This document shows, one piece after another, positions 54,367 to 64,000 of a DNA stretch of 64,000 bases. The translations under genes were made by a program, and so were the position numbers. Source of the DNA: Smallanthus sonchifolius (lineage: Eukaryota > Streptophyta > Magnoliopsida > Asterales > Asteraceae); the NCBI GenBank assembly GCA_023525975.1, contig CM042039.1:18010501-18074500 (forward strand), read 5' to 3'. A model generated the notes under the pieces. The model was not told the origin of the DNA. It did not search any database and saw nothing but the letters and a program-made list of their open reading frames with translations. Numbering within the stretch: position 1 is the first letter of the stretch; each line of letters opens with the position of its first letter.

Positions 54367-54965
54367 ATGAGAACATGTTATCATCTTCTAAAGAATGCGA
54401 GATCGAAACACATCTCAATCTCAAATAAAAGATGGTTTCATCTAATTACTCCATTTAACAAGGTTAGTTTTGTTTCACAATTTCTCCACAACCATCATCA
54501 TGCTCGATTGTCGACCCTCGACAACTTACAACTTCCCAAACATGAAGCTCACCATCCACTAGATTACCAAGTGACTATAAAGGATAGAGATGTAATTTCC
54601 CTGACTGATGGCTTAAAGAACGAGTACTGGCTCCAACAGACCAACCTTGACCTCCTCCTACCACCACTTGAAACCGGAGTTTTCTTTTGCTACAAGAAAA
54701 CGGAAGACACTTCGATGTCACCGGAAACTGTTGTGAATACCATCAAGAAGTCTTTGGCAGGGTTATTATCGACATTTTACCCGCTCGCCGGAGAGATTGT
54801 ACCGAACTGTCAAGGGGAGCCGGAGGTGTTGTGCGACAACAATGGGGTGGAATTTGTGCATGCCCATGCTGACGTGGAGCTGAAAACCCTAGATTTGCAC
54901 CATGCAGATGAAACTGTCAAGGGAAAGCTGGTCCCTAAGATAAATTATGGCGTGCTTTCAGTTCA
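54367..54965 (+). CDS. BAHD acyltransferase, first exon (CFAT-like)
   Basis: BAHD enzymes transfer acyl groups from CoA thioesters to alcohols or amines in specialised metabolism. The exon has the N-terminal half-domain pattern: LDLLLPPLETGVFFCYKK, LAGLLSTFYPLAGEIV, GEPEVLCDNNGVEF, ADVELKTLDL and KLVPKINYGVLSVQ. It is followed by CAG|GTAAAC, a normal donor at the usual BAHD intron position. The phrase NLDLLLPPLE..VFFCYKK resembles coniferyl alcohol acyltransferases, an impression from memory. The HxxxD and DFGWG motifs belong to the second exon, which I cannot find up to 57,584, where a CACTA element begins. An unusual extension of about 60-70 residues (MRTCYHLLKNARSKHISI...), rich in Arg, Ser and His, precedes the domain; an organelle-targeting role is possible but unproven. 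Confidence 0.8.
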
Positions 54966-54984
54966 GGTAAACTTAATTAAGTAA

Positions 54985-55560
54985 TATTATTAAATCAATA
55001 ACCGAATCTTCCGACTAAACACTTAATTTTATGTAATTTTTCTATACTTCATTAACGTTACACACACACACACTATTTTGTAAGTGTAAACTTTCTTATA
55101 AATTAACAGTTAACAAATAACAACTTAACTGTTAAAAGTTTTTTTATAAAAAACATTATAGTCTTTTGAATCATATTAATTTTCTTATATTTTATGAATA
55201 AATGTGTTAATAATTATATATGTAAATGCTATAAACCCTCAACACACTTCTATGCAACAACACCCTCTTATCCGGTGAAGAAACAGTGTTTAAACAATTT
55301 TACACAAATAATTTTTAAAAATATGGTTTAATTAATGAAGAAATAAACTTAAAAAAACAAAATAGATTAAAAGACTTCAGAAATTCAAATTTTTAAAAGA
55401 AATTTCCTAGAATTGTATTTAAAATGAAGTATCTCTATATAATTATAACCAAGTTCTCATCAATTCCATGTAAATCACTAAAACTTTGTTTGTCTCTTTA
55501 ACTTTTATTTGTTATTCCAGTCTTACACAATTACGATTACTTGTAGACGACGAGTCAAGC
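54985..55560. other. Probable BAHD intron sequence
   Basis: AT-rich, starting with the GTAAAC donor context at 54,966. No second exon, HxxxD codon pattern or other gene is seen. Confidence 0.5.
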
Positions 55561-55762
55561 TTTTTTTTAACGACTAATTTGGATCACTGATTGACCAATG
55601 GAGTATCATCGTGTCACCAATAGTATCATCCGATCATATTCCAACACTAAGTTACTAATTCAGGAGGAAACCTAATTTTTTTGGGAAAATCCCTTGTGAA
55701 ATTCGAACCCAGGACCATATGATCACTAAGCCTTATCCCACCACCAAGATGCCGCTGGGCAA
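55561..55762 (-). mobile_element. SINE-like tRNA-derived retroposon
   Basis: On the minus strand the head reads GCCCAGCGGCATCTTGG, then GTGGTGGGATAAGGC (A-box-like), then GGTCCTGGGTTCGAATTTC (B box GGTTCGAAT at 55,709-55,701). The body of about 140 bases ends in an A-rich tail, CGTTAAAAAAAAGC. GACGACGA-like words lie on both sides (near 55,545 and 55,774) and may be the target duplication. It sits in the same interval as the presumed BAHD intron. Confidence 0.75.
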
Positions 55763-55775
55763 TTATGCCTTTGAC

Positions 55776-56911
55776 GACGACGACGTGCCAAGTAACCCTT
55801 TTCTTTTAATCTCTAGTGCATATATGTGAATTAATTTTGACTTCCTTTCCCAATTAAAAACAGTAAAACATCCACTAAGAGCATTTCCATCAGTTTTTCT
55901 ATCTGCATCTATATAATTACACTAAAAATCACTATCTTTTCTCTCTTTTTTTTAATTAAATAATACTTTTTTACACAATTATCATTACCTTTTCTTTCTT
56001 CTCCACTCACAACACTTTTAAAAAATATTAAAAAATTTATACAGGTGAACAGTATTTTCCCCAAATATACAAAAAATTTATACATTTTCTCTCTTCTTCA
56101 CTTTCAACCACTTTAAAACACTGCTTAAAATATAGGGAACCCCACTCACAGACATATGAAGAAACTGTTGTGAATGCTCTAAGGTATGAACCCATAGGAT
56201 ATTAATTAACATCAAATAAACAATGGTGTTCACGTCGAAACAAATAAACGACGGTGTTCATGGAATCAATCGGCAACAAGAAACGATGGTTTAGAAGAAA
56301 TGAGGTATGTATGATCGATTGTTTTTTAATAACCTAATCAATATTTTTTGTTAATCTTTTTGATTGAAAAAGCCATGTAATCACCACATGAGTACTAAAA
56401 AAAATACATGTCAACAAAGTAACGGTAATTACGCAACAATAAAACGATAAACCAAAATTTAACGACTGTAAATAGAAAAAAAAATTTGAGTAATTAGGGG
56501 ACGAAAAGCATTGCTATCACATGAAAAAAAAATTCCTTTTAAGAATAACTAAGTTTAAAGTAATTACATATAAACAAAGTTAGAGTATTAATATGGAACC
56601 CTCTAATAATAATTTCTTTTCATTGGTTTGGTAGTTGAAGTAGAAAAAATAAGATTACGTGGACAAAGTGAATTCAAAACCCTCTCAGCTTTATGCAAAT
56701 TGATTTGATTTTGTTCGGCTAGCTTCTTGCCAGTCGGTTCATCTTTTATTATAATTTCCACGTTTAGAAAAAAAATGAAACATAAAACAAAAATAAAAAA
56801 GGTTACAATATTAATATGGAAAATATAATAATCTAAATTCACATCTTACTTTTTTAAAAGGTCCGTATTCAAAAACACAAATCAGCTTTTGTTTGCGTGT
56901 ATAAACTGGAA
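55776..56911. other. AT-rich sequence without recognised genes
   Basis: No feature supported. A frame on the minus strand at 56,603-56,842 has a hydrophobic start and no recognised domain; I regard it as chance. Confidence 0.5.
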
Positions 56912-56919
56912 CCAGAAAT

Positions 56920-57318
56920 TAGGGGTGTTCAAAAAAATTCGAATCCGAAACCGAACCCGAATTATCCGAATCCGAATTTTCGGATTCGGATTCGGATAGT
57001 GATTTTCGGATATCCGAAATATTATATTTATATATTTTTTTAATTGTTTTTATTATTTAAAAATAAGAAAATTTGAATCAAAACCCGATATATTATATTT
57101 ATATATTTTTATATGTATATTTTTTAAGGTTTTTAATTGTTTTTATAATTTAAAAATATTTTATTTATATATTTTTTTATTTTATTTATATTTTCGGATA
57201 TCCGTTTCACTATCTGAATCCGTATCCGAAATTTCGGATATCCGAAATTTCGGATTCGGATTCGGATAGTGAGATCCACTATCCGAAAATTTCGGATATC
57301 CGACTTTGAACACCCCTA
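56920..57318. mobile_element. hAT-type MITE, 399 bp
   Basis: Terminal inverted repeats TAGGGGTGTTCAAA are flanked by a perfect 8-bp duplication CCAGAAAT (56,912-56,919 and 57,319-57,326). The subterminal parts are built of TTCGGATATCCGAA and CGGATTCGGAT words, so the element is largely self-complementary. No coding sequence. Confidence 0.95.
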
Positions 57319-57624
57319 CCAGAAATCATTGTCGATAAATATACTATTTTTCCTAAAAGGATGCGGGTTGGAATCCCAGGCCCCTTCCCTTTCCGGTTCG
57401 CTTGGGTCATAAATTTTTTATTTTTTATGTTTTATAGGTTTGTTTTTTATTAACATTACTTTTATCATTGCGTCTATATTTTCATTAAAATTATAGGTAA
57501 GTTGGATTTTAATAAGGGAAAAATACGAAAATGGACATTTGACTACGAAAATACTCAAAAATGGACATCTTTATTTAGCCTACTCACTACAACAATATCA
57601 CCCTATCCCGATGATTTTTTTTAC

Positions 57625-57980
57625 CCTATAGCGACGACTTGTCGTCGGTATAGGCTATACCGACGACATGTCGTCGGTATAGATGTCGTCGGTATTGCCT
57701 CGTCCCAATAGGTCAAAGATGTCGTCGGTATAGGTGTCGTCGGCATAGGTCGACCTATGCCGACGACATGTCGTCGCCATAGGGTTTAATTAAATAATTC
57801 AAAAAGAAATTCTATACCGACGACATGTCGTCGGTATAGCTTCTGGACTTATCCGGACGACAAGTCGTCGGGAAAGACCTAACCTATACCGACGACATGT
57901 CGTCGGTATAGGCTATTTCCAATTTTTTAATTAAATTTGAAAAATACCTATGCCGACGACATGTCGTCGGTATAGGTTTT
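57625..57980. repeat. CACTA subterminal array of palindromes
   Basis: Copies of the perfect 18-bp palindrome CCGACGACATGTCGTCGG, most extended by TATA on both sides, occur at about 57,658, 57,760, 57,816, 57,889 and 57,951. Variants and half-sites lie at about 57,632, 57,684, 57,720 and 57,851. In En/Spm such subterminal repeats bind the TNPA protein. Confidence 0.92.
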
Positions 57981-58236
57981 TCTGTATTTTTTATTTATTT
58001 TTATTAAATTTTCAAAATTTTTCAGAAATATTTAATTTCTAATTACCAAAACCTGCAAATCAGATAATTCAAACCATTCAAAAATTGAAATCCGAAACAT
58101 ATTGTTCGATACAAAAACTTGTTCGACACATAAATCAAATATTCAAACATAAAGTTGTCTGACACACAAACATAAAAATTGTTCAAACATTCAACAATAA
58201 CACCGACAACCAAGGCAAAGGCGCAGCAACTTGAAG

Positions 58237-59995
58237 CTAATTATCGTCGCTGCTAGTTCGGCGTTTCCACATTCGACGCATTTCATCCATTTGTCGTTGC
58301 ATTTCAAGCATTTGTTGATTATGCACACGACGTTCTTCATCTCGTTGGGCTTCGCGTTGTTGTTGATCTTGGACTTGTTGTTGAAGTTGAGTTACACGCT
58401 CATCCACTTCTTGCCAATGTGGTTGTGGAGGGGGGGGGTACTAAACAAATCCGGTGTGGGATTACTCACCACACGACCGACACCCCGGATATGGCCACGC
58501 CGATGACCCAATGCACGCTCCATGCATGCAATCTCATCGACAGCAGACGAGTCACCACCAGACTCAGCAGAGGATCTTGTATACTCCTCTTGGATTCGGT
58601 CCTCCATTAAACAATGTAATAAACAATCAGTTGACTATTTTACTAAAATTCGACAACATAACTGCTGTAAAATGGATAACCAACCTGTTAAACTATAAGT
58701 TATAAACGAACCAAATTCACAAATTCCAATCAACCAACATTAATAACAACAAATACTAATAATACTAGCAAAAATATTCAACAATTGGGCTCGAGTTGGA
58801 TGTTCTAAGTCTATTAAAGCGTGTTTGAGTCATTTTGACCCGTTTAAAATTACAGTTGGATGTTCTAATTTTATTAAAGTGTGTTTGGGTCATTTTGATC
58901 CGTTTAAAGTTAAAGCTGGATATTTTAAGTCTCTTAAAGTGTGTTTGGGTCATTTTGACCCGTTTTAAGTTACAGTTGGATGTTCTAAGTCTAGTAAGTC
59001 TAACAACAAAATCATTTGACTTACATAATCTTATGATGCATTCGTGTTGGCCCAACCGGTCCCTTCTTTATAATGGGTTGATTTGAACACATCAATTGGG
59101 CCGGTACCCTGTGAAAAACAAAAAGAATATCACTAAGAATTAATAAGCATGTTTATATAAGACTAACAATTGTATTTTCATACCTCCATGTGTCGGCGCT
59201 GGGCGTATGATTTGCTGCCATGGTAACTTGGGTAACGTTGTTGTGATCGGTTTTGTTTGTTCTTCGTCGAGCGTTTTTTATAGCTCGCATCTAAAAACAG
59301 CTCATTAATCAAAGTCTCCCAAGTTTCTTGATCATCATCTTCCGGTGGATTATTCATCGCCGCCTCCACATCATCGTATCCCCCATTCTCCTCGAATTGT
59401 ACTTTCAACACTCTTTTGTGATCTTTATACGCCATCTGACACTCGGCGGTGATTCCGAGTTCAACGCCTCGCCACTTATAAGTGTTTCTCTAGGAGTCCA
59501 GATCAAAATAATCCTACAAATGGAAAGTAATTATAAATGTAATAGTTATGAAATTGTAAGTAATTATAAAACATCTATACTTACTATAAGAGTGGGATAT
59601 ACGGCCCGTTTCTTCTCAACTGGAACCTTAGCCCAATTTGGATAATATGGCGGAACAACTTTTTCAACCTCCAACGAGATAGCACGGATAAAATCCGAAG
59701 CGTTGGGACCCACAAACTTGTACCCACCGCCATGAAGTTCTACATCAATGGGAAGAGGCTTCCTCCCATTTTGCTCAAATTTCTTATACAATTTTAGGTT
59801 TTTGCCTTTAGATCGTCTTTTTTTGGGAGGAACTACCTACATTGACATATGACATTCAAAAGTTAGGCAATTATAAAGACATCTATTAAACAATAACAAG
59901 TAACTTACCACCAGATCCAGTCGCTCAACCCGAGTCAAAGTGATACGGACCACCGTCTCCACCGTGTGATTACGCCATTGTTGCCATTTTTCCTA
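58237..59995 (-). pseudogene. TNPA-like CACTA accessory transposase (Transposase_24 family), broken
   Basis: TNPA-type proteins bind subterminal repeats and hold the ends together. Exons read downward from about 59,995: EKWQQWRNHTVETVV; then from 59,835 VVPPKKRRSKGKNLKLYKKF and VGPNASDFIRAISLEVEK; then 59,510-59,178 with DLDS, a stop, and further on YKDHKRVLKVQFEENGGYDD and KNKQNRSQQRYPSYHGSKS. The last exon starts near 58,610 and ends with a glutamine-rich coiled coil (RVTQLQQQVQDQQQREAQ) finishing at 58,237. Breaks: an in-frame TAG near 59,491 and a shift in a run of nine G at about 58,430-58,438. The KNKQNR and HGSKS motifs are typical of the family. Confidence 0.82.
58794..59000. repeat. 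60-bp tandem repeat in a TNPA intron
   Basis: Units starting AG(T/C)TGGATGTTCTAA at 58,794, 58,854, 58,914 and 58,974 have an exact 60-bp period. Each also has GTGTTTGGGTCATTTTGA, and the fourth is incomplete. They lie between the last two TNPA-like exons. Confidence 0.93.
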
Positions 59996-60066
59996 CAACA
60001 AAATTTATTAGTAAGCACAAATAATTATTAATTAACAAAGACAAATAGTACATTTTTAACATACAT

Positions 60067-63000
60067 TCAATCAGAATCATCACTAAAATAACGTGTGTCA
60101 ACAGCATCATCATCTTCTTCATCGTCGTCATTTAGTTCGTCTTCATCATCTGAATTGTATGCATCTTCTTCATCTTCTTCATCATCATTAATAAAACTTT
60201 TATCGAGATCAATCGAGGCAACATGACTTGGGTCACCACCCTCATTTAAAGTTGTCCGCATAGGCAAGTAGCCTAAGTCGACAACCAAGTTACCAAAAAA
60301 TGATTGAGTTTCCCGTGTAATAGATTGACTATCAACATGGGGAATTGGAGTTTGGTCACCACCTACGTGACTTGATTCACCACCTACGTGACTTGATTCA
60401 CCACCCTCGCATCCGGTGTCGACAACCAAAGTATAATCATTTGATTGAGTGTCGTGCAATATATCGATCTCATTAACAACAGTAGGATGATCCCAAAGCT
60501 TCCGATGGTGAACGTCCTCAACAACCCTCCATTGGCCAGTGGTTCGAGTAGGATCTCGAAGATAGAACACTTGTTTAGCCTGTGTGGCTAATATATATTG
60601 GACATCATCATACCATTCTTTGCCAACATACCAATCACGGCCAATGTCAATTATAGTAGTATTGTTTTGCTTAATTAATCTTTTACCTCTCGTGTCGAAC
60701 CATTTACAACGGAATAGTACAACCGAGTAACCATCTATGTAGTTCAACTCTATGATCTCTTCTAGTTGACCATAAAATGGAGTATCGTCTTCTCCTATTG
60801 TAACCACACCACTGTTCTGAGTAGTGCGTCGGGAATCACGATTTTGTACCACAAATCTAACACCATTGACTATGCAAGCAGTGTAAGAAGATGCGTACAA
60901 GGGACCATGTGCCAATGCCCTTAATTCTTTGTTATCAGGTGTAGAAGATGAAGATGAAGATACATTTGCTTCATATTTTAACCATGAAGAAAAATCGGTT
61001 TGCATATTGCGTTCATGAAATTTAGATTCAAATTCACTAGTAGATGGACAAAACAAAACTTAAATTAGTAGAATTAAATAAAAATATAATAATAGTTTAT
61101 CACGGGTAGATGGACAAAAACACTTACGATTTGTAGGCTTTGATTTCATCGCAGTTGTTCAACACAAACCATTGTAATGATTTGTTGGCATGTTCAGAGA
61201 GCGCCTTGATTTTCTTTTTCGATATTGGTCGACATTGTGAAGAAAACAGTTGAAACTGCCTTTTGGGAATGCCAGCATCTGCATTTCTATCTGGTCGGTT
61301 AAATTTGGTCTGCATACCGTCCAGATACATAGAGCAGAATGTCAAGGCTTCATCTGCAACATAACCCTCCGCAATTGAGCCTTCAGGTTTGGCTTTGTTT
61401 CTAACATATGCTTTGAGCTTTTTCATGTATCTTTCAAAAGAATACATCCATCTCATATACACAGGGCCACCAAGAATAACTTCTTCAGGTAAATGAAGAA
61501 TGAGATGAACCATTATGTCAAAAAATACTGGAGGATATATAATTTCCAAATTGCATAATATCTTAACCACTTCCTCATTTGCTTCATACATGTCTTTCAC
61601 ATCTACTGATCGTGCACAAATTTTTTGAAAGAATGTGCAAACGTCATTGATTGTTGTTGAAACATTTTTGTGCAGACCCGATCGTACCCCTATTGGCAGC
61701 AATCGTTGCATGAGAATGTGATAATCATGGGACTTTAACCCAAATATATTTGAATTATTGGGAAGTACCTTATTTTTGAAATTCGATCCAAATCCATCAG
61801 GCAGTCTCACTCCTCGAATAAACTGACAAAAGCGTTCTCGATCACTGGGTGTGAAAGAGTAAGGAGCTTGTGGTTGGTACAACTTGTTGTTTTTTTGTGT
61901 TAGCCATAGGTTATGTCGAATACCCATATTTTCCAAGTCTTTGCAGGCTTTGTGTGTGTCTTTTGATTTATCGTTCATCAACAAAGTACCCAATAAACTC
62001 TCACACACATTTTTCTCCACGTGCATAACATCAAGATTGTGTTTTAAAAGCAGAGAAGACCAATAATCGAGCTCAAAGAAGATACTTCATTTAGTCCAAT
62101 TCAACTTTGATGTTAGGCGCTTTCTTTTTACCCCTCCATACATTGGATGTTTCCCCGGAACACGATCTGGGAGATTTTTTAGTTGTTCTAATATTTGAGC
62201 ATTAATCAATCGTCGGGGAGGATGTTTTGTCTCTTTCTTGCCATCAAACGACAGATCGTTCCTCCATTTATGCTTTCTAGGCAAGAATCTTCTGTGTCCA
62301 ACAAAAGCTATCTTATTCGTTATAGGGCACGAAGGTGTGTCAACGTTACATATAGGGCATGCTTTATAACCTTAACCACTCCATCCAGACAAGCTACTAC
62401 GAGCAGGATAATCGTTGATAGTCCATAACAGTTCAGCATACATCCTAAATACAGTTTTTGTTGATGCATCTCTCACCTGGACTCCTTCAGCCCACAACAT
62501 TTTCAACTCATCAACCAACGGCCTTAAGTATACATCAATGTCCTTACTAGGTGATTTAGGCCCGGGAATTAGCAAGGTTAACAAGAAAGAAGACTCTTTC
62601 ATACATAACACGGTGGTGTATTATATGTTGTTAACACTACCGGCCACATACTGTAAGTCTGAGTCATGTTACCGAACGGATTAAAACCATCGGCAGCCAA
62701 ACCTAAGCGGACATTCCTTGGTTCTTTAGCAAAATCCGGATATCTCTCATCAAAATCTTGCCATGCCTTCCCATCAACCGGATGTCGCATCATACCATTC
62801 GTTGAGCGTCCAGTATTATGCCAGATCATTTCTTTTGTCGTTAATCTTGAACTATACCTTCGTCGAAGCCGTGAAGTTAAAGGAAAGTAGCGCAACACTT
62901 TATGTGGTACTTTCTTCCCCTTTATGTTTTTATCAACCCATCTACTCTCATTACAAACCAGACAGTTTTGCATTGATTCATTCTCCTTCCAAAACAGTGC

Positions 63001-63681
63001 ACAATCATTAATGCAAGCATGGATAGACTGATATCCTAACCCAATCTTACGCAGTTTCTTCTTAGCTTCATAGTGTGACCCTTGAACGTGATTTTCCTTC
63101 AGCATTGCAATTTGTAGAAGCTCTAACAGTTGGTCAAACGAACTATTCGTCCATTTGTTGATAACTTTGATATGCACCAATTTGGCTATGAAGTTTAGGG
63201 AAGACATTTGACTATAACCGGGGTATAACTCCTTATTTAGCTCCTCAAACAACGCATCAAACTCTGGGTCTAAACCAGTTCCATCTTCATCTATATTATC
63301 CTCGTTTGTATTTTGCTCAGCCATCACATCATCTATGGCATCAAACATCTCATTATTTGTTGTTGTAGTTATTGGAGGAGTTGGTGTTGTTCTTGGGGCA
63401 AAAAGTGATGTTATCTCCGCCACACGAGGATGTTGTTCACCATGATAAATCCAATTCTGATATGATTGTAGAAACCCACGGTCATGTATGTGGCCATATA
63501 TCGTGTTCAAATCCTGTCGACACGCATTACAACAACGTCTACACGGGCAAAACGCTCTACCTCGACCGTCGACATGGTTCTTGGCCGTCTCTATAAAGTT
63601 GCGAAGACCACTTAAGAAAGCCGGAGAATTCCGATTTCCCAGTGTAACCCAGCTTTTATCAATTGCCATATCTAGTAACAT
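60067..63681 (-). pseudogene. TNP2-like CACTA transposase, broken
   Basis: The catalytic CACTA transposase. The start is probably the ATG at 63,681 or 63,669 (MAIDKSWVTLGNRNS), giving the Transpos_assoc domain with CPCRRCCN and HIHDRGFLQSYQNWIYHGE. The Transposase_21 core follows: GLAADGFNPFGNM, LIPGPKSPSKDIDVYL, LDVMHVEKNVCESLLGTLL. Next is the DUF4218 region (PPVFFDIMVHL, EVILGGPVYMRWMYSFERYM), an intron after 61,128 (GTAAGTG), then DUF4216 (VNGVRFVVQNRDSRRTT) and a long Asp/Glu-rich tail. Breaks: a one-base loss near 62,605, a TAA near 62,374 (before GYKACPIC) and a TGA near 62,089 (before SIFFELDYW). A short in-frame duplication GGESSHV occurs near 60,380. Confidence 0.9.
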
Positions 63682-64000
63682 ATCTATTGTGTTATAAGCA
63701 TACACATATACGTGCATGTAATAAAATGATATAAATGAATGTATGTGATTTGATCGGTACTCTAAGGCGGTGGATCCTAACCCACTTTTTGAATATTCTA
63801 TCTCATATGTATACATTTTAACGAGTTGACTATTTAAGAAAAAATCAGCAGCATTTCACCTTAACTCCCCAAGTATGCAGATAAACCGTAAACTCGAAGG
63901 AGTAAAGAGAAATATCTACTAATTTTTTCTTAAATGTCAACCCGTTAAAATATAAACATATCCTAAATAAGATAATTCAAAAAGCAGTCCCAAAGGGGAC
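63682..64000. other. Upstream part of the CACTA element at the window edge
   Basis: AT-rich leader upstream of the TNP2-like gene. The opposite CACTA terminus is not reached. An upstream in-frame extension to 63,816 (MYTYEIEYSKSG) looks like untranslated leader because the family homology starts at DKSW. Confidence 0.5.

Larger units (their letters stand above)
57585..64000 (-). mobile_element. CACTA (En/Spm) transposon, 3' part; continues past the window
   Basis: The terminus CACTACAACAATATC begins at 57,585, preceded by ACT as the likely 3-bp duplication. Inside are a palindromic subterminal array, a TNPA-like gene and a TNP2-like transposase gene, both on the minus strand, which is CACTA order. 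The other terminus lies beyond 64,000. Both genes are damaged, so the element probably depends on others for movement. Confidence 0.92.

Noticed and set aside
57625..57980. Second candidate for a CRISPR-like array
   Set aside because: It is immediately inside a CACTA terminus and fits subterminal transposase-binding repeats.

Overview
This is plant nuclear DNA: AT-rich, with spliced genes, LTR retrotransposons primed by initiator-methionine tRNA, MULE and CACTA transposons, hAT MITEs, a SINE-like insertion and a piece of plastid DNA. The style of the repeats suggests a eudicot, perhaps Asteraceae, but nothing here fixes the species. Almost the whole window is mobile DNA; the only host-gene candidate is one exon of a BAHD acyltransferase near 54.4 kb.

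Layout. 0-2.9 kb: duplicated spacer, an old LTR remnant and short tandem repeats. 2.9-39.65 kb: a chain of transposons each bounded by (TA)n, with successive ends abutting: a large MULE-type element (about 2,979-26,146), a second (26,148-30,436), then four smaller or chimeric units (30,451-31,599; 31,620-32,694; 32,712-37,948; 37,968-39,582), closing on a 70-bp TA tract. The first carries a Ulp1-type protease gene, a GRF zinc-finger gene, an acidic ORF and a FAR1/MuDR-type transposase, all broken. It was later interrupted by a full-length Ty3/gypsy chromovirus (7,223-17,627, minus strand, TSD ATTAA) and by a solo LTR of a second gypsy family (22,735-25,953, TSD ATTAA).

39.7-50.3 kb: a rearranged plastid trnI-GAU fragment, then a small TIR transposon (40,066-50,272) that carries a broken copy of a mitoferrin-like carrier gene. 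A very young Ty3/gypsy chromovirus (40,239-49,194, plus strand, TSD CATCT) sits inside it; I see only two differences between its LTRs and one frameshift in gag.

50.3-57.6 kb: unique-looking sequence with a possible noncoding first exon near 52.5-52.9 kb, the BAHD first exon, a SINE and a hAT MITE. 57,585 to the right edge: a CACTA (En/Spm) element on the minus strand with TNPA-like and TNP2-like genes, both broken, and a palindromic subterminal array.

Most notable: the serial stacking of TA-bounded elements with one member carrying transposase-type genes; a hairpin array in related gypsy LTRs whose position is kept while its sequence is replaced; putative introns inside the LTR leaders; and gene capture by the TIR element. 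Percentages and counts quoted were made by eye and are approximate.
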